A DNA stretch of 64,000 bases from Plesiomonas shigelloides (GTDB taxonomy: Bacteria; Pseudomonadota; Gammaproteobacteria; Enterobacterales; CAMTGL01): assembly GCF_900087055.1 (NCBI RefSeq), contig NZ_LT575468.1, positions 1,860,001-1,924,000 of the forward strand, in the 5' to 3' direction. The first letter of the stretch is position 1. Every line of letters begins with the position of its first letter. Position numbers and translations under genes: made by a program. The notes under the pieces were generated by a model, which worked only from the letters and a program-made list of their open reading frames with translations, ran no database searches and had not been told where the DNA came from. Below are positions 56,294-64,000 of this stretch, in pieces.

Positions 56294-57412
56294 ATGAAGT
56301 TGACTGAAACTCGCGCCCCTACTGCCTCGAACACCCATAATACATCCGCGGCCGATTTCAGCGCCGCAGTACAGGATCTGTGCCACCATCCAATGCAGGT
56401 GCTAGATATCCATCAAGAAACCCGAGATGTCTGGACTCTTAGCCTTCAACCAGCAACACCTTATGCCTATCAGCCCGGTCAATATGCACTGGTGCGTATT
56501 GGCCATGAAAGCCATACCGTTCGCGCATACACCTTATCTTCTTCGCCTGATGTTTCCACCAATTTAAGTATTACTGTGCGCCGTATTGCGAACGGACAAG
56601 GCTCGGGATGGCTTACCGAAAAGGTGAACGTCGGAGATACGCTGTGGCTCAGTGATGCCCAAGGTGAGTTTACCTGTGCATCGCACCCTAATAATGCACA
56701 CTATCTGATGTTGGGAGCCGGTTGCGGGATCACGCCGCTGATGTCAATGGCGCGCTGGCTGTTAGCGTTTCGCCCACAGACGCACATCACGTTGCTGTAT
56801 CACGCCAGTGATGTTGAAGATCTGATTTTCGCCGACCATTGGCAGCAACTGGCCGCCCGCTTTCCACAGGAACTCACGGTTCATCTGCTTGCCCGTCAGC
56901 CGTATTGGCCTGATGAGCTGCGCTCACGGCTAAATCAAGCTACCTTGGAAATGCTGGTGCCGGATATCCGTGAGCGAATTGTGATGACTTGCGGCCCTGA
57001 GGGCTACATGCAAAGCGCGGTACAACTGGCTAAGACATTAGGTGTACCGGCGGAGCAGATCCACCAAGAAGCCTTTTTCACTGCAACTGAAGCGATCACT
57101 CATACAGATAACGAAAACGCCTGTTCTTTTAATGAACAAGCCGCCGCCCCTAATACGGTGCGTATGCATATTCGCCATGCCTTGCGTGACATCGATGTGC
57201 CAGTGGGTACGTCACTCCTTGCCGCCATGGAGCAGCATAATCTACCAGTATTTGCCGCTTGTCGCGCCGGAGTTTGCGGCTCATGCAAAGTGCAAATTAT
57301 CGCAGGCGAAGTCGACACCACCAGCCAAAGTGGACTGACGCAAGCAGAGATCGAGCAAGGTTATGTATTGGCGTGCAGCTGCCGAATTAAACAGAACATC
57401 ACTTTGGCCTAA
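56294..57412 (+). CDS. hcr: NADH:Hcp oxidoreductase Hcr
   Basis: Electron donor of Hcp: FAD-binding (QPGQYALVRIG, RAYTLSSSPD), NAD-binding (MLGAGCGITPLMSMARWL, MTCGPEGYMQ) and C-terminal plant-type 2Fe-2S domain (CRAGVCGSCKVQII ... LACSC). 372 residues, longer than the 322 of E. coli mainly by about 30 N-terminal residues and a spacer before the ferredoxin domain. ATG follows GGAATTAGTCCC. Confidence 0.95.
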   Translation: MKLTETRAPTASNTHNTSAADFSAAVQDLCHHPMQVLDIHQETRDVWTLSLQPATPYAYQPGQYALVRIGHESHTVRAYTLSSSPDVSTNLSITVRRIANGQGSGWLTEKVNVGDTLWLSDAQGEFTCASHPNNAHYLMLGAGCGITPLMSMARWLLAFRPQTHITLLYHASDVEDLIFADHWQQLAARFPQELTVHLLARQPYWPDELRSRLNQATLEMLVPDIRERIVMTCGPEGYMQSAVQLAKTLGVPAEQIHQEAFFTATEAITHTDNENACSFNEQAAAPNTVRMHIRHALRDIDVPVGTSLLAAMEQHNLPVFAACRAGVCGSCKVQIIAGEVDTTSQSGLTQAEIEQGYVLACSCRIKQNITLA

Positions 57413-57517
57413 GTGAATATCTTACAGGCATCGAGCTAAGCCAATAAATAAGCCAAGTTATCCGCAGATTTTCTGCGCGGCACTCACCGTGAGCAAACCA
57501 CCTTCGAGATCCCGTAC

Positions 57518-57551
57518 AAAAAAACGGCCAACATTGTTGTTGGCCGTTTTC
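57518..57551. terminator. Bidirectional terminator between hcr and kch
   Basis: AAAACGGCCAAC (57521-57532), 6-base loop, GTTGGCCGTTTT (57539-57550), with A-run and T-run on opposite sides. Confidence 0.88.
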
Positions 57552-57577
57552 TTACGCAAACAGTAAAAGTATCCGTA

Positions 57578-58843
57578 TTACTTTTTGTCGGATGGCTCAC
57601 TGCTGGTAGCACTATCGTCACTGTTTTTGTCGCTGTCTTTATCAGTAAAGATACCGTGTCCTGAGTTGAGTAGCATCGAAACCAACATATTATTGTCGAT
57701 TTCTTCACCGTTTAAGATCCGAGCTAGAATCTCGCTACCAAATAATTGCGGCGACAAAATGATATCTGGCTGAACTTTTTTAATCTTATTCAGGTTTTTG
57801 CTGTCACTGACCGCCAATACCGTTTTCACGTCTTTGCTCAAATCTTTGGCTGACAAGACCACAAACGCGTTATCGGCATCATTATCGCTCAAGGCCAAAA
57901 TCGCTCGGCAGCTATCGATACCGGCTTTTTTCAGCACAGCGCTGTCATTACTGTCACCAGAGATAATATCGAACTTGCCACCTAAACGCTGCTCCAGTTG
58001 ATTGGCTTCATCCTCCGACAAATTAGTGATAACGGTAACATTTTGACCACGTTGCTTGAGCTGCAAAATAGTATTGATCGCCAAAATGGAATGTCCGCAG
58101 ACAATAAAGTGATCTTTACGATTCATAGTATGCTTGTTCCCTTTCACTAGTCGGTTCAGCCCTCCACTGATCAGTGGGCCGAAAATAGAAGTCATGGATG
58201 TCGCAAATACGGTAATGCCAGAAATGATGACCGAGATGGTAAATAATCGCGCCGCCTCAGATACCGGCACGATATCCCCGTAGCCCACGGTGGTCATGGT
58301 CTCTATCGAGAAATAAAATGCCGTCATCAGACTATGAATTTTAGGGTTAAATCCTTCCCCTAAATACAGCGAGCCATAGGTTGAGTAAAACAACAAAGTC
58401 GCAAAACTGATGAAGGCAAAAATACTACCGGCAGTAGCACTGCTATGGGAAAAATCTTTACGCAGTAAAACCAGCACCAGAATAGAAAAAATACAAAATC
58501 CGATACTGAATTTTAAATAAGGATAAAAATGAATAGTGTAGATCAGCGTGATCAATAGCAGAATAATACTAATAGCCCACGCAAGTTTGGCCCGAAATAG
58601 CAAACCTAACGAGTTCAGGACGAGGAATACCCCCAACATAAACAGCGGGGCATTTGCCAATAATGACAAATTCAAACCAGAGAAGGCATGGATATGGAAA
58701 ATATCCAGCAGATTGACCGACATGCCATAGATGGTTTTAAAAATCAGCAACCCATTCAGCAACACGGCCAATGCCGCAATGTCATGCCGAACGGCCATCC
58801 ACAAATTTACCGTTGTTCGTTTAAATACAGCCCAGTGACTCAC
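57578..58843 (-). CDS. kch: Voltage-gated potassium channel Kch
   Basis: Six-transmembrane K+ channel subunit with a cytoplasmic RCK (TrkA-N) domain. Very close to E. coli Kch (AVLLNGLLIFKTIYGMSVNL, SLLANAPLFMLGVFLVLNSL). Selectivity filter TTVGYGD in the MTAFYFSIETMTTVGYGDIV block; RCK domain begins FIVCGHSILAINTIL. The C-terminus is an acidic Ser/Asp tail (DKDSDKNSDDSATSSEPSD). The frame opens at ATG 58861, but the GTG at 58843 aligns with the E. coli start (SHWAVFKRT) and has GAGG upstream; that start is preferred (421 residues). Confidence 0.95.
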   Translation of the reverse strand: MSHWAVFKRTTVNLWMAVRHDIAALAVLLNGLLIFKTIYGMSVNLLDIFHIHAFSGLNLSLLANAPLFMLGVFLVLNSLGLLFRAKLAWAISIILLLITLIYTIHFYPYLKFSIGFCIFSILVLVLLRKDFSHSSATAGSIFAFISFATLLFYSTYGSLYLGEGFNPKIHSLMTAFYFSIETMTTVGYGDIVPVSEAARLFTISVIISGITVFATSMTSIFGPLISGGLNRLVKGNKHTMNRKDHFIVCGHSILAINTILQLKQRGQNVTVITNLSEDEANQLEQRLGGKFDIISGDSNDSAVLKKAGIDSCRAILALSDNDADNAFVVLSAKDLSKDVKTVLAVSDSKNLNKIKKVQPDIILSPQLFGSEILARILNGEEIDNNMLVSMLLNSGHGIFTDKDSDKNSDDSATSSEPSDKK

Positions 58844-59028
58844 TGATACCTCTGCAACCACAAATACTGTTTATCAATTTCTCGCCGATTCAGCACCGAT
58901 CTGACTCGCCCGATGCCCGAAGCATGCGCGTTATACTAGATGAGGTTATCCGCAGCAATCAAAAGCTTTTCACTGGATTATGTAACGATTAATCACAAAA
59001 TCATAGCTAACATTGAGGTCTAAATCCG

Positions 59029-59481
59029 TCAGTCATTACGGTTAAAACCCGCAATTTTCCCCTTCATATAATGCACTACACGGCTGATCAGCGGGATATG
59101 CTCATATAACATGGCTCCCATGTCATAGTAGTTACGCTGAAAAATGATCCGTTCGCCTTCCAATCGCAAGTGTGAAGCTCCTTCCACGGAAATATCATCC
59201 CCTTGCTCCAAATTGGCATGGGCGTAACTGAGCTCCCAGAGGATAAACACATCATTATCACTGCTAAAGGCACGAATAACTTTTACGCGGTGATAATAGG
59301 TTTGCTCAATGATGCGAAAAAAATAGACCTGCAGCTCTTGTACGCTGTAGATTTGCTGTACTGGGTCCATAAACACCACATCATCGGCATACAAATCAGG
59401 GAAATGCGCGATTTTCTCGGCAGTCAGTTCGGCATACGCGGCGCTGAATTTATCAATCATGGCTTGATGTTGCGCTAACAT
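59029..59481 (-). CDS. NTF2-like (SnoaL-type) protein
   Basis: 150-residue cone-shaped NTF2-fold protein (IDKFSAAYAELTAEKIAHF, PDLYADDVVFMDPVQQI, GASHLRLEGERIIFQRNYYD). Many bacterial members occupy isomerase- or ligand-binding roles; the pocket here is not assigned. ATG follows AGGAGGGGAGA, an unusually strong ribosome-binding site, so it should be well translated. Stands alone between kch and uraA. Confidence 0.85.
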   Translation of the reverse strand: MLAQHQAMIDKFSAAYAELTAEKIAHFPDLYADDVVFMDPVQQIYSVQELQVYFFRIIEQTYYHRVKVIRAFSSDNDVFILWELSYAHANLEQGDDISVEGASHLRLEGERIIFQRNYYDMGAMLYEHIPLISRVVHYMKGKIAGFNRND

Positions 59482-59591
59482 TCTCCCCTCCTGTTGATAA
59501 CATCACCGTTAAAAGTATATGCCATCTCCCGCCAAGTGCCGTTAACCGCCAGACAAATCGCTCACCATACACAATAAAAACCACGCAATAA

Positions 59592-59616
59592 AAAACCGCC
59601 TCATGGGCGGCTTTTT
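59592..59616 (-). terminator. Terminator of uraA
   Basis: CCGCC / GGCGG stem at 59596-59610 with A-run and T-run flanks; on the - strand it ends in TTTTTT. Confidence 0.8.
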
Positions 59617-59646
59617 ATCTGACTCGTTTTGATTTATACCATCAGC

Positions 59647-60897
59647 TTACTTCACTTCCTCAATAGAGGAGTTATCCGAGCCTTCGGTATTCACTTGATG
59701 CGGTAAAATCAGGTTCAGTAACACCGCCACCAGCGATGCCAGACCTACACCTGCCAGCGCAAAGCTGCCGATTTTCAGCTCCAGCGAGCCAATACCGATC
59801 GTCAAGGTAATTGCTACGATGGCGATATTGCGGGAAGCGCCTAAATCCACTTTCGCATCAACCAGCGTTTTCAAACCAATTGCCGCGATAGAGCCGAACA
59901 GCAGCAGCATGATCCCGCCCATCACAGGCATCGGGATTGAGGTCAGCAGCGCATTGAACTTACCGAAGAATGCCAAGATGATGGCAAAAATCGCCGCCCA
60001 CGTCATGGTACGCACATTGAAGTTACGGGTGATCATCACTGCACCAGTCACTTCCGCATAGGTGGTCACTGGTGGGCCACCAATCAGACCAGCAAAGCAT
60101 ACGCCCAAACCATCACCAAACAGCGTGCGGTGCAAGCCCGGAGTCTTGGTGTAATCCTTACCGGTTACGCCACCAATCGCCATGACGCCACCGATATGCT
60201 CGATACAAGGCGCAATCGCCACCGGTAACATGAAGAGCGCCGCCGCCCAGTTCACTTCCGGCGTAATAAAGGTTGGCACCGCCAACCATGCCGCGGATTG
60301 CAGACCGGTGAAATCCACCATGCCAGAGAATGATGCTACGGAATACCCCACCACGACACCGGATAAAATCGGCAGTAAGCGCAGCCAGCCTTTACAAAAG
60401 ACTGCAGTAACCAGCGTGGTCGCCAGCGATACGCCAGCCAGCGCCAGTGCAGTATCCAACGGGATGATCTGCTCACCGTTCACACGGCCCATCGCCATGT
60501 TACAGGCCACTTGCGCCACTGATAGACCGATAACCATGATCACAGGCCCAATCACTACTGGCGGCAACAAGCGGTGCACAAAGCCCACCCCTTTGGAGCG
60601 GATAATGCCAGCAAACAGGAAGTACATCAGGCCGGCCATGCACAGGCCAAACATAGTGGATGGCACACCCCAGGTTTGGGTGGCATAGATAATCGGGGCA
60701 ATAAAGGCAAAACTCGATCCCAGAAAGATCGGCACTTGATTACGCGTTGATAACTGAAATAACAGTGTTCCCACGCCGGCGCCCAACAGGGCCATTGAAG
60801 GGTTCAATCCCGTCAACAGAGGAACGAGCACCATAGCACCGAAGGCGACAAACAGAATTTGCAACCCGGCAATACTTTGCTTTATCTGGGAGAACAT
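59647..60897 (-). CDS. uraA: Uracil permease UraA (NCS2 family)
   Basis: Proton-linked uracil importer with about 14 hydrophobic segments (416 residues). NCS2 marks: FLGSSFAFIAPI, the central VIMVIGLSVAQVAC, substrate-site PCIEHIGGVMAIGG (with the conserved Glu/His) and PPVTTYAEVTGAVMITRN, GGIMLLLFGSIAAIG. The start at ATG 60897 has AAGGA seven bases upstream; the frame continues 7 codons further. Uracil is the likely substrate; xanthine is less likely. Confidence 0.85.
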   Translation of the reverse strand: MFSQIKQSIAGLQILFVAFGAMVLVPLLTGLNPSMALLGAGVGTLLFQLSTRNQVPIFLGSSFAFIAPIIYATQTWGVPSTMFGLCMAGLMYFLFAGIIRSKGVGFVHRLLPPVVIGPVIMVIGLSVAQVACNMAMGRVNGEQIIPLDTALALAGVSLATTLVTAVFCKGWLRLLPILSGVVVGYSVASFSGMVDFTGLQSAAWLAVPTFITPEVNWAAALFMLPVAIAPCIEHIGGVMAIGGVTGKDYTKTPGLHRTLFGDGLGVCFAGLIGGPPVTTYAEVTGAVMITRNFNVRTMTWAAIFAIILAFFGKFNALLTSIPMPVMGGIMLLLFGSIAAIGLKTLVDAKVDLGASRNIAIVAITLTIGIGSLELKIGSFALAGVGLASLVAVLLNLILPHQVNTEGSDNSSIEEVK

Positions 60898-60918
60898 GCG
60901 GATCCTTAGCAACAACAA

Positions 60919-61195
60919 TATAAGGCAATAACGTGACTTAACCCTCGGGGGTTACCGAGTGGATAAATCCGGATCCTGCTTGTAAAACGGTGTGATAGGA
61001 ATAAAGGGTGCGAAAGGAATATCTCGATACCCAGTAAGGCACAAAACTCGCGATAGATCGCTCATTACACCTTACCGTGTTTCAGGATGTTACAGAGAAA
61101 ACATCCACCGACACTCAATATCAGCAACACACAAGCATCGAGAATCAGATACTACTCGATTCAGCGGCAAATAGCAAACGTTTGCAGCAAAATAG
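60919..61195 (-). other. Leader of uraA with nested palindromes
   Basis: GTAAGG (61034-61039) / CCTTAC (61070-61075) enclose GCGAT / ATCGC. On the uraA strand this lies 130-180 bases before the start and could be a leader hairpin or operator. Nothing else is seen. Confidence 0.35.
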
Positions 61196-61226
61196 AAAAA
61201 AACGGCACCTTGTAAGGCACCGTTTC
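61196..61226 (-). terminator. Terminator of grxD
   Basis: AACGG / CCGTT outer stem and CCTT / AAGG inner stem (61201-61224), followed on the - strand by a long T-run (TTTTTTT). Confidence 0.75.
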
Positions 61227-61262
61227 CATAAAAATCGTGCTCATCACGACATACAGGCGTTT

Positions 61263-61601
61263 TTATTCTGCGCTGTCGTCTTTGTACTTCGCTGCGGTTT
61301 CTTTAATCAACGCTTGCAGTTCGCCCTTTTGCGCCATCTCCAGCATGATGTCGCAACCGCCAACCAATTCGCCTTCAACCCACAGCTGTGGGAAGGTTGG
61401 CCAGTTAGCAAATTTTGGCAATTCAGCACGAATATCTGGGTTTTGCAGGATATCAACGTAAGCAAAACGCTCACCACAAGCCATCAGCGCTTGCACGGCT
61501 TGGGCAGAAAAACCACAGCTCGGTAATTTTGGCGAGCCTTTCATGTACAAAATGATTGGGTTTTCAGCCAGTTGTTGCTTAATCTTTTCAATAGTTTCCA
61601 T
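61263..61601 (-). CDS. grxD: Monothiol glutaredoxin GrxD
   Basis: CGFS-type glutaredoxin (PKLPSCGFSAQ) that carries a 2Fe-2S cluster with glutathione and BolA partners in Fe-S delivery. Other marks: NPIILYMKGSP, WPTFPQLWVEGELVGGCDI. 112 residues; the long open frame of 156 codons is rejected because the ATG at 61601 (METIEKIKQQ) fits the family start with GGAAGTGAG before it. Divergent from sodB, as in E. coli. Confidence 0.97.
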   Translation of the reverse strand: METIEKIKQQLAENPIILYMKGSPKLPSCGFSAQAVQALMACGERFAYVDILQNPDIRAELPKFANWPTFPQLWVEGELVGGCDIMLEMAQKGELQALIKETAAKYKDDSAE

Positions 61602-62003
61602 GATGCTCACTTCCGCATTGGTGTTCTGTTGGCTTGATTCTACCGACTCTGCGGCAAAATAAAAAATCACATATTTTGTGTGGTTTTGGAACAAACATCT
61701 GCTGTACACCGCAATAACACACTGATATATCAACCAGATGCATATTTATTCCACTGAACTCACTATGCATCCAGCTGCAGCACACTCTGGCAGTACCTTG
61801 TGCATAAAACCGGCGTATCGTCCGGATAACAGCAGATGATACACAGAAATTTAGTCTGCAGCCTTTTAATATAGAAAAAACTTGCTAAAATCCCAAACCA
61901 TAACAGTTCAACAACAGCAAGCTGTGTCCAATCATCGCCAATAGGATGATTAGAGGAAGCAATTAAACCGGGCAAAGACCCAACAATAACGGAGATAACG
62001 GCA
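61602..62003 (+). promoter_or_regulatory. grxD/sodB divergent region with sodB leader elements
   Basis: A TAAAAT -10-like element (about 61884) can start the sodB leader. The leader has a 7-bp hairpin AATCATC / GATGATT (61930-61951 region) and then GGAAGCAAT (61955-61963), the exact complement of the RyhB core ATTGCTTCC. The ribosome-binding site GGAGATAACGGCA is at the end. No Fur box was recognised. Confidence 0.5.
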
Positions 62004-62585
62004 ATGTCTTTTGAATTACCTGCACTGCCATATGCAAAAAATGCACTGGAACCACACCTGTCAGCTGAAACGCTGGAGTATCACTACGGTAAGCACCACA
62101 ACACCTACGTGGTTAACCTGAACAATCTGGTTCCTGGCACTGAGTTCGAAGGCAAGTCTCTGGAAGATATCGTTAAAACCTCTTCCGGCCCGATCTTTAA
62201 CAACGCCGCTCAAGTCTGGAACCACACTTTCTACTGGAACTGCCTGGCACCACAAGCGGGTGGCGAGCCTACCGGCGCACTGGCTGATGCAATCAATCAA
62301 GCATTCGGCTCTTTTGACGCGTTCAAAACTCAGTTCAACGACGCAGCAGTGAAGAACTTCGGCTCTGGCTGGACTTGGCTGGTGAAGAAAGCTGACGGCT
62401 CTCTGGCAATCGTGAACACCTCTAACGCTGGCTGCCCACTGACTGAAGGTCACACTCCACTGCTGACTGTGGACGTGTGGGAGCACGCTTACTACATCGA
62501 TTACCGCAACGTACGTCCTAACTACCTGAATGGTTTCTGGGCGCTGGTAAACTGGAACTTCGTCGCTAAAAATCTGGCCGCGTAA
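62004..62585 (+). CDS. sodB: Iron superoxide dismutase SodB
   Basis: Cytoplasmic Fe-SOD, 193 residues. Metal ligands in [10 protein letters not shown] (His), [10 protein letters not shown] (His), [11 protein letters not shown] (Asp, His), with the Fe-type signature. Strongly biased codons indicate high expression. A possible RyhB pairing site in the leader fits the known iron-sparing control of sodB. Confidence 0.97.
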   Translation: MSFELPALPYAKNALEPHLSAETLEYHYGKHHNTYVVNLNNLVPGTEFEGKSLEDIVKTSSGPIFNNAAQVWNHTFYWNCLAPQAGGEPTGALADAINQAFGSFDAFKTQFNDAAVKNFGSGWTWLVKKADGSLAIVNTSNAGCPLTEGHTPLLTVDVWEHAYYIDYRNVRPNYLNGFWALVNWNFVAKNLAA

Positions 62586-62642
62586 GATCTTCGGCTCATC
62601 ATCGGTGCCCGTCATATGCACCGAGAGCACGTAGACCTCGTT

Positions 62643-62668
62643 ATCCCCTGCTCAGGCGGGGGATTTTT
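62643..62668 (+). terminator. Terminator of sodB
   Basis: ATCCCC (62643-62648) / GGGGAT (62659-62664) with a 10-base loop, followed by TTTTT. Confidence 0.7.
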
Positions 62669-62873
62669 ATATCCCACATCCAGCCTCACCTAGCCCAAAT
62701 ACAGGTTGTTTTTCTTCGTTTACACCATCCAACTCCGCAATCAGCAACGCTTTCCCTGAAAATATTTCACTCTGTAACAACCTGCGCAACATCACACTTT
62801 ATCGTCATACATATCCCTATCATGCCCCTGCTTTTTAAAAACATCTTACCGATAAAGGGATATAACAATAAAA

Positions 62874-63590
62874 ATGCGTAAATTGACATTACTTGCCAGC
62901 GCATTGGCGCTGAGCTTCTCGCTAAATACTGCCGTACACGCCGCTGAAACCGCCACCACCGCGCCGCTCTACAGCGGTGTCACCGTGGCCGAGCTGGCGC
63001 AAGAAAAACCCATTCATTGGGTCTCCGTAGAACAAATCGAACACAGCCTCAAAGGCAAAGCGCCGATGGCGGTAGGTTTTGATATTGATGATACCGTGCT
63101 GTTTTCCAGCCCTGGATTTTATCGCGGTAAGCAAATGTTCTCCCCTGATAGCTATGCTTACCTGAAAAACCCACAATTCTGGGAAAAAATGAATAACGGT
63201 TGGGATGAATTCAGCATTCCGAAGAAAGTGGGACATGACTTAATTGCGATGCACTTAAAACGTGGTGATCATATCTATTTCATCACCGGTCGCGATCAAA
63301 CTAAAACCGAAACCGTGACCAAAACGCTGCAAAAAGATTTTGCGATCCCCGATAACGCATTAAATCCAGTTATTTTTGCCGGTGACAAACCAGGCCAAAA
63401 TACCAAAATCAGCTGGATGAAAGCCAAAGACATCAAAATCTATTACGGTGACTCTGATGGCGATATCAAAGCTGCCATTGCGACTAATGCGCGCGGGATC
63501 CGTTTACTGAGAGCGTCTAACTCCACTTACCAGCCGCTGCCGCAAGCCGGCGCCATGGGCGAAGAGGTGATCATTAACTCGCAATATTAA
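62874..63590 (+). CDS. aphA: Class B acid phosphatase AphA
   Basis: Periplasmic Mg2+-dependent nonspecific phosphatase/phosphotransferase of the DDDD (HAD-like) superfamily. Signal peptide [23 protein letters not shown]; nucleophile motif [23 protein letters not shown]-like block [17 protein letters not shown], and [11 protein letters not shown]. 238 residues, equal in length to the enteric enzyme. The ATG has AAGGGATATAAC upstream. Confidence 0.96.
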   Translation: MRKLTLLASALALSFSLNTAVHAAETATTAPLYSGVTVAELAQEKPIHWVSVEQIEHSLKGKAPMAVGFDIDDTVLFSSPGFYRGKQMFSPDSYAYLKNPQFWEKMNNGWDEFSIPKKVGHDLIAMHLKRGDHIYFITGRDQTKTETVTKTLQKDFAIPDNALNPVIFAGDKPGQNTKISWMKAKDIKIYYGDSDGDIKAAIATNARGIRLLRASNSTYQPLPQAGAMGEEVIINSQY

Positions 63591-64000
63591 TTCAGATAAT
63601 TTACCGCATCCTCATTCAAGCACGTAGGTGATCCGCTGCCCATCGCGGATCATCTACACCCATCAGTGTAAAGCGTTTTATTGCTCTTACTGTGTTGTAC
63701 TTCTCTCTCGTGCTCTCTTTTTTATCGTTACTATTCTGTGCTTCTCTTTTCTGCGCTTATCTTTTGATGGCTCATCCCCGCATTTTCAAATAACGCCAGA
63801 TATCTGACTTTCCTTACCTAAAAATGCCAGATTACTGACTAAGCGTAACTTAACCTACCGCACAGTTATGAAAAAAAGTGCATTAGAGGTTTGACCCACA
63901 TCGCTGCACTTACGATTATGTCGCACAAAATTTTAAAACTTCAGGTTATTCACGCTCAGGATCGGGAAATGCGTGTTAAGCACACGACAGTGCACACGAT
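63591..64000. other. 410-base 3' end of the window
   Basis: Holds a hairpin after aphA, GTAGGTGATCCGC (63624-63636) / GCGGATCATCTAC (63645-63657), 13 bp with one wobble and no T-run. No gene or further structure is seen to the end. Confidence 0.5.

Overview
The window looks like a chromosomal segment of an Enterobacterales-type gammaproteobacterium, most probably Plesiomonas or a close relative. Almost every gene has a recognisable E. coli counterpart (PhoQ, RoxA, YdiJ, PpsR, RlhA, RlmG, PotABCD, CobB, NagK, Kch, Hcp/Hcr, YbjD, LysO, AphA). The flagellar gene motY, which belongs to Vibrio-style sodium-driven motors, sits next to rnt, and the protein sequences are clearly diverged from E. coli. 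The genus is an inference. I see no insertion sequence, prophage, CRISPR array, rRNA or plasmid function.

Layout. 0-9.5 kb: the 3' part of phoQ, roxA, a PAP2 phosphatase, a CSS-EAL cyclic-di-GMP phosphodiesterase, two small unknown genes, gloA, divergent motY/rnt, and a PhnA-domain protein. 9.5-24.6 kb: the anaerobic small RNA fnrS (recognised from sequence and its FNR site), zntB, a small unlisted ORF, menI-ydiJ, gdhA, ppsA/ppsR, aroH, an LRAT-like protein and rlhA. 24.6-33.5 kb: a 1.7-kb gene-free stretch, hns, rlmG, a Na+/H+ antiporter-family carrier, an ABM-domain membrane protein, a multicopper oxidase and yedI with a structured leader. 33.8-37 kb: a three-gene signalling operon (Hpt protein, small periplasmic molybdopterin-fold protein, double-receiver hybrid histidine kinase). 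37-47.5 kb: pepT, a secreted unknown protein, potABCD, cobB, nagK, ribA and a small membrane protein. 47.9-48.8 kb: a tRNA operon Gly-Cys followed by six tandem initiator tRNA-fMet genes. 49-64 kb: ybjX with a PhoP-box-like promoter, fruK with a Cra operator and a terminator in its leader, ybjD, lysO, hcp-hcr with FNR and NsrR sites, kch, an NTF2-like protein, uraA, grxD, sodB and aphA.

How the genes fit together. Central carbon switching is prominent: PpsA with its regulator PpsR next to AroH (PEP supply for aromatic synthesis), and a solitary Cra-marked fruK. Anaerobic and nitrosative adaptation appears in fnrS and hcp-hcr. Oxidative or metal defence appears in sodB, grxD, the multicopper oxidase and ZntB. 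E. coli keeps phoQ-roxA next to pepT-potABCD-cobB-nagK; here the two halves lie about 35 kb apart, so this chromosome has been rearranged relative to enterics.

The points most worth a second look are the six-copy initiator tRNA array with covarying spacer hairpins, the leader terminators before fruK and yedI, the 14-bp tandem repeats upstream of ppsA, the Hpt/molybdopterin/hybrid-kinase operon, a CRP-driven 76-residue protein of unknown function, and the FnrS homologue.
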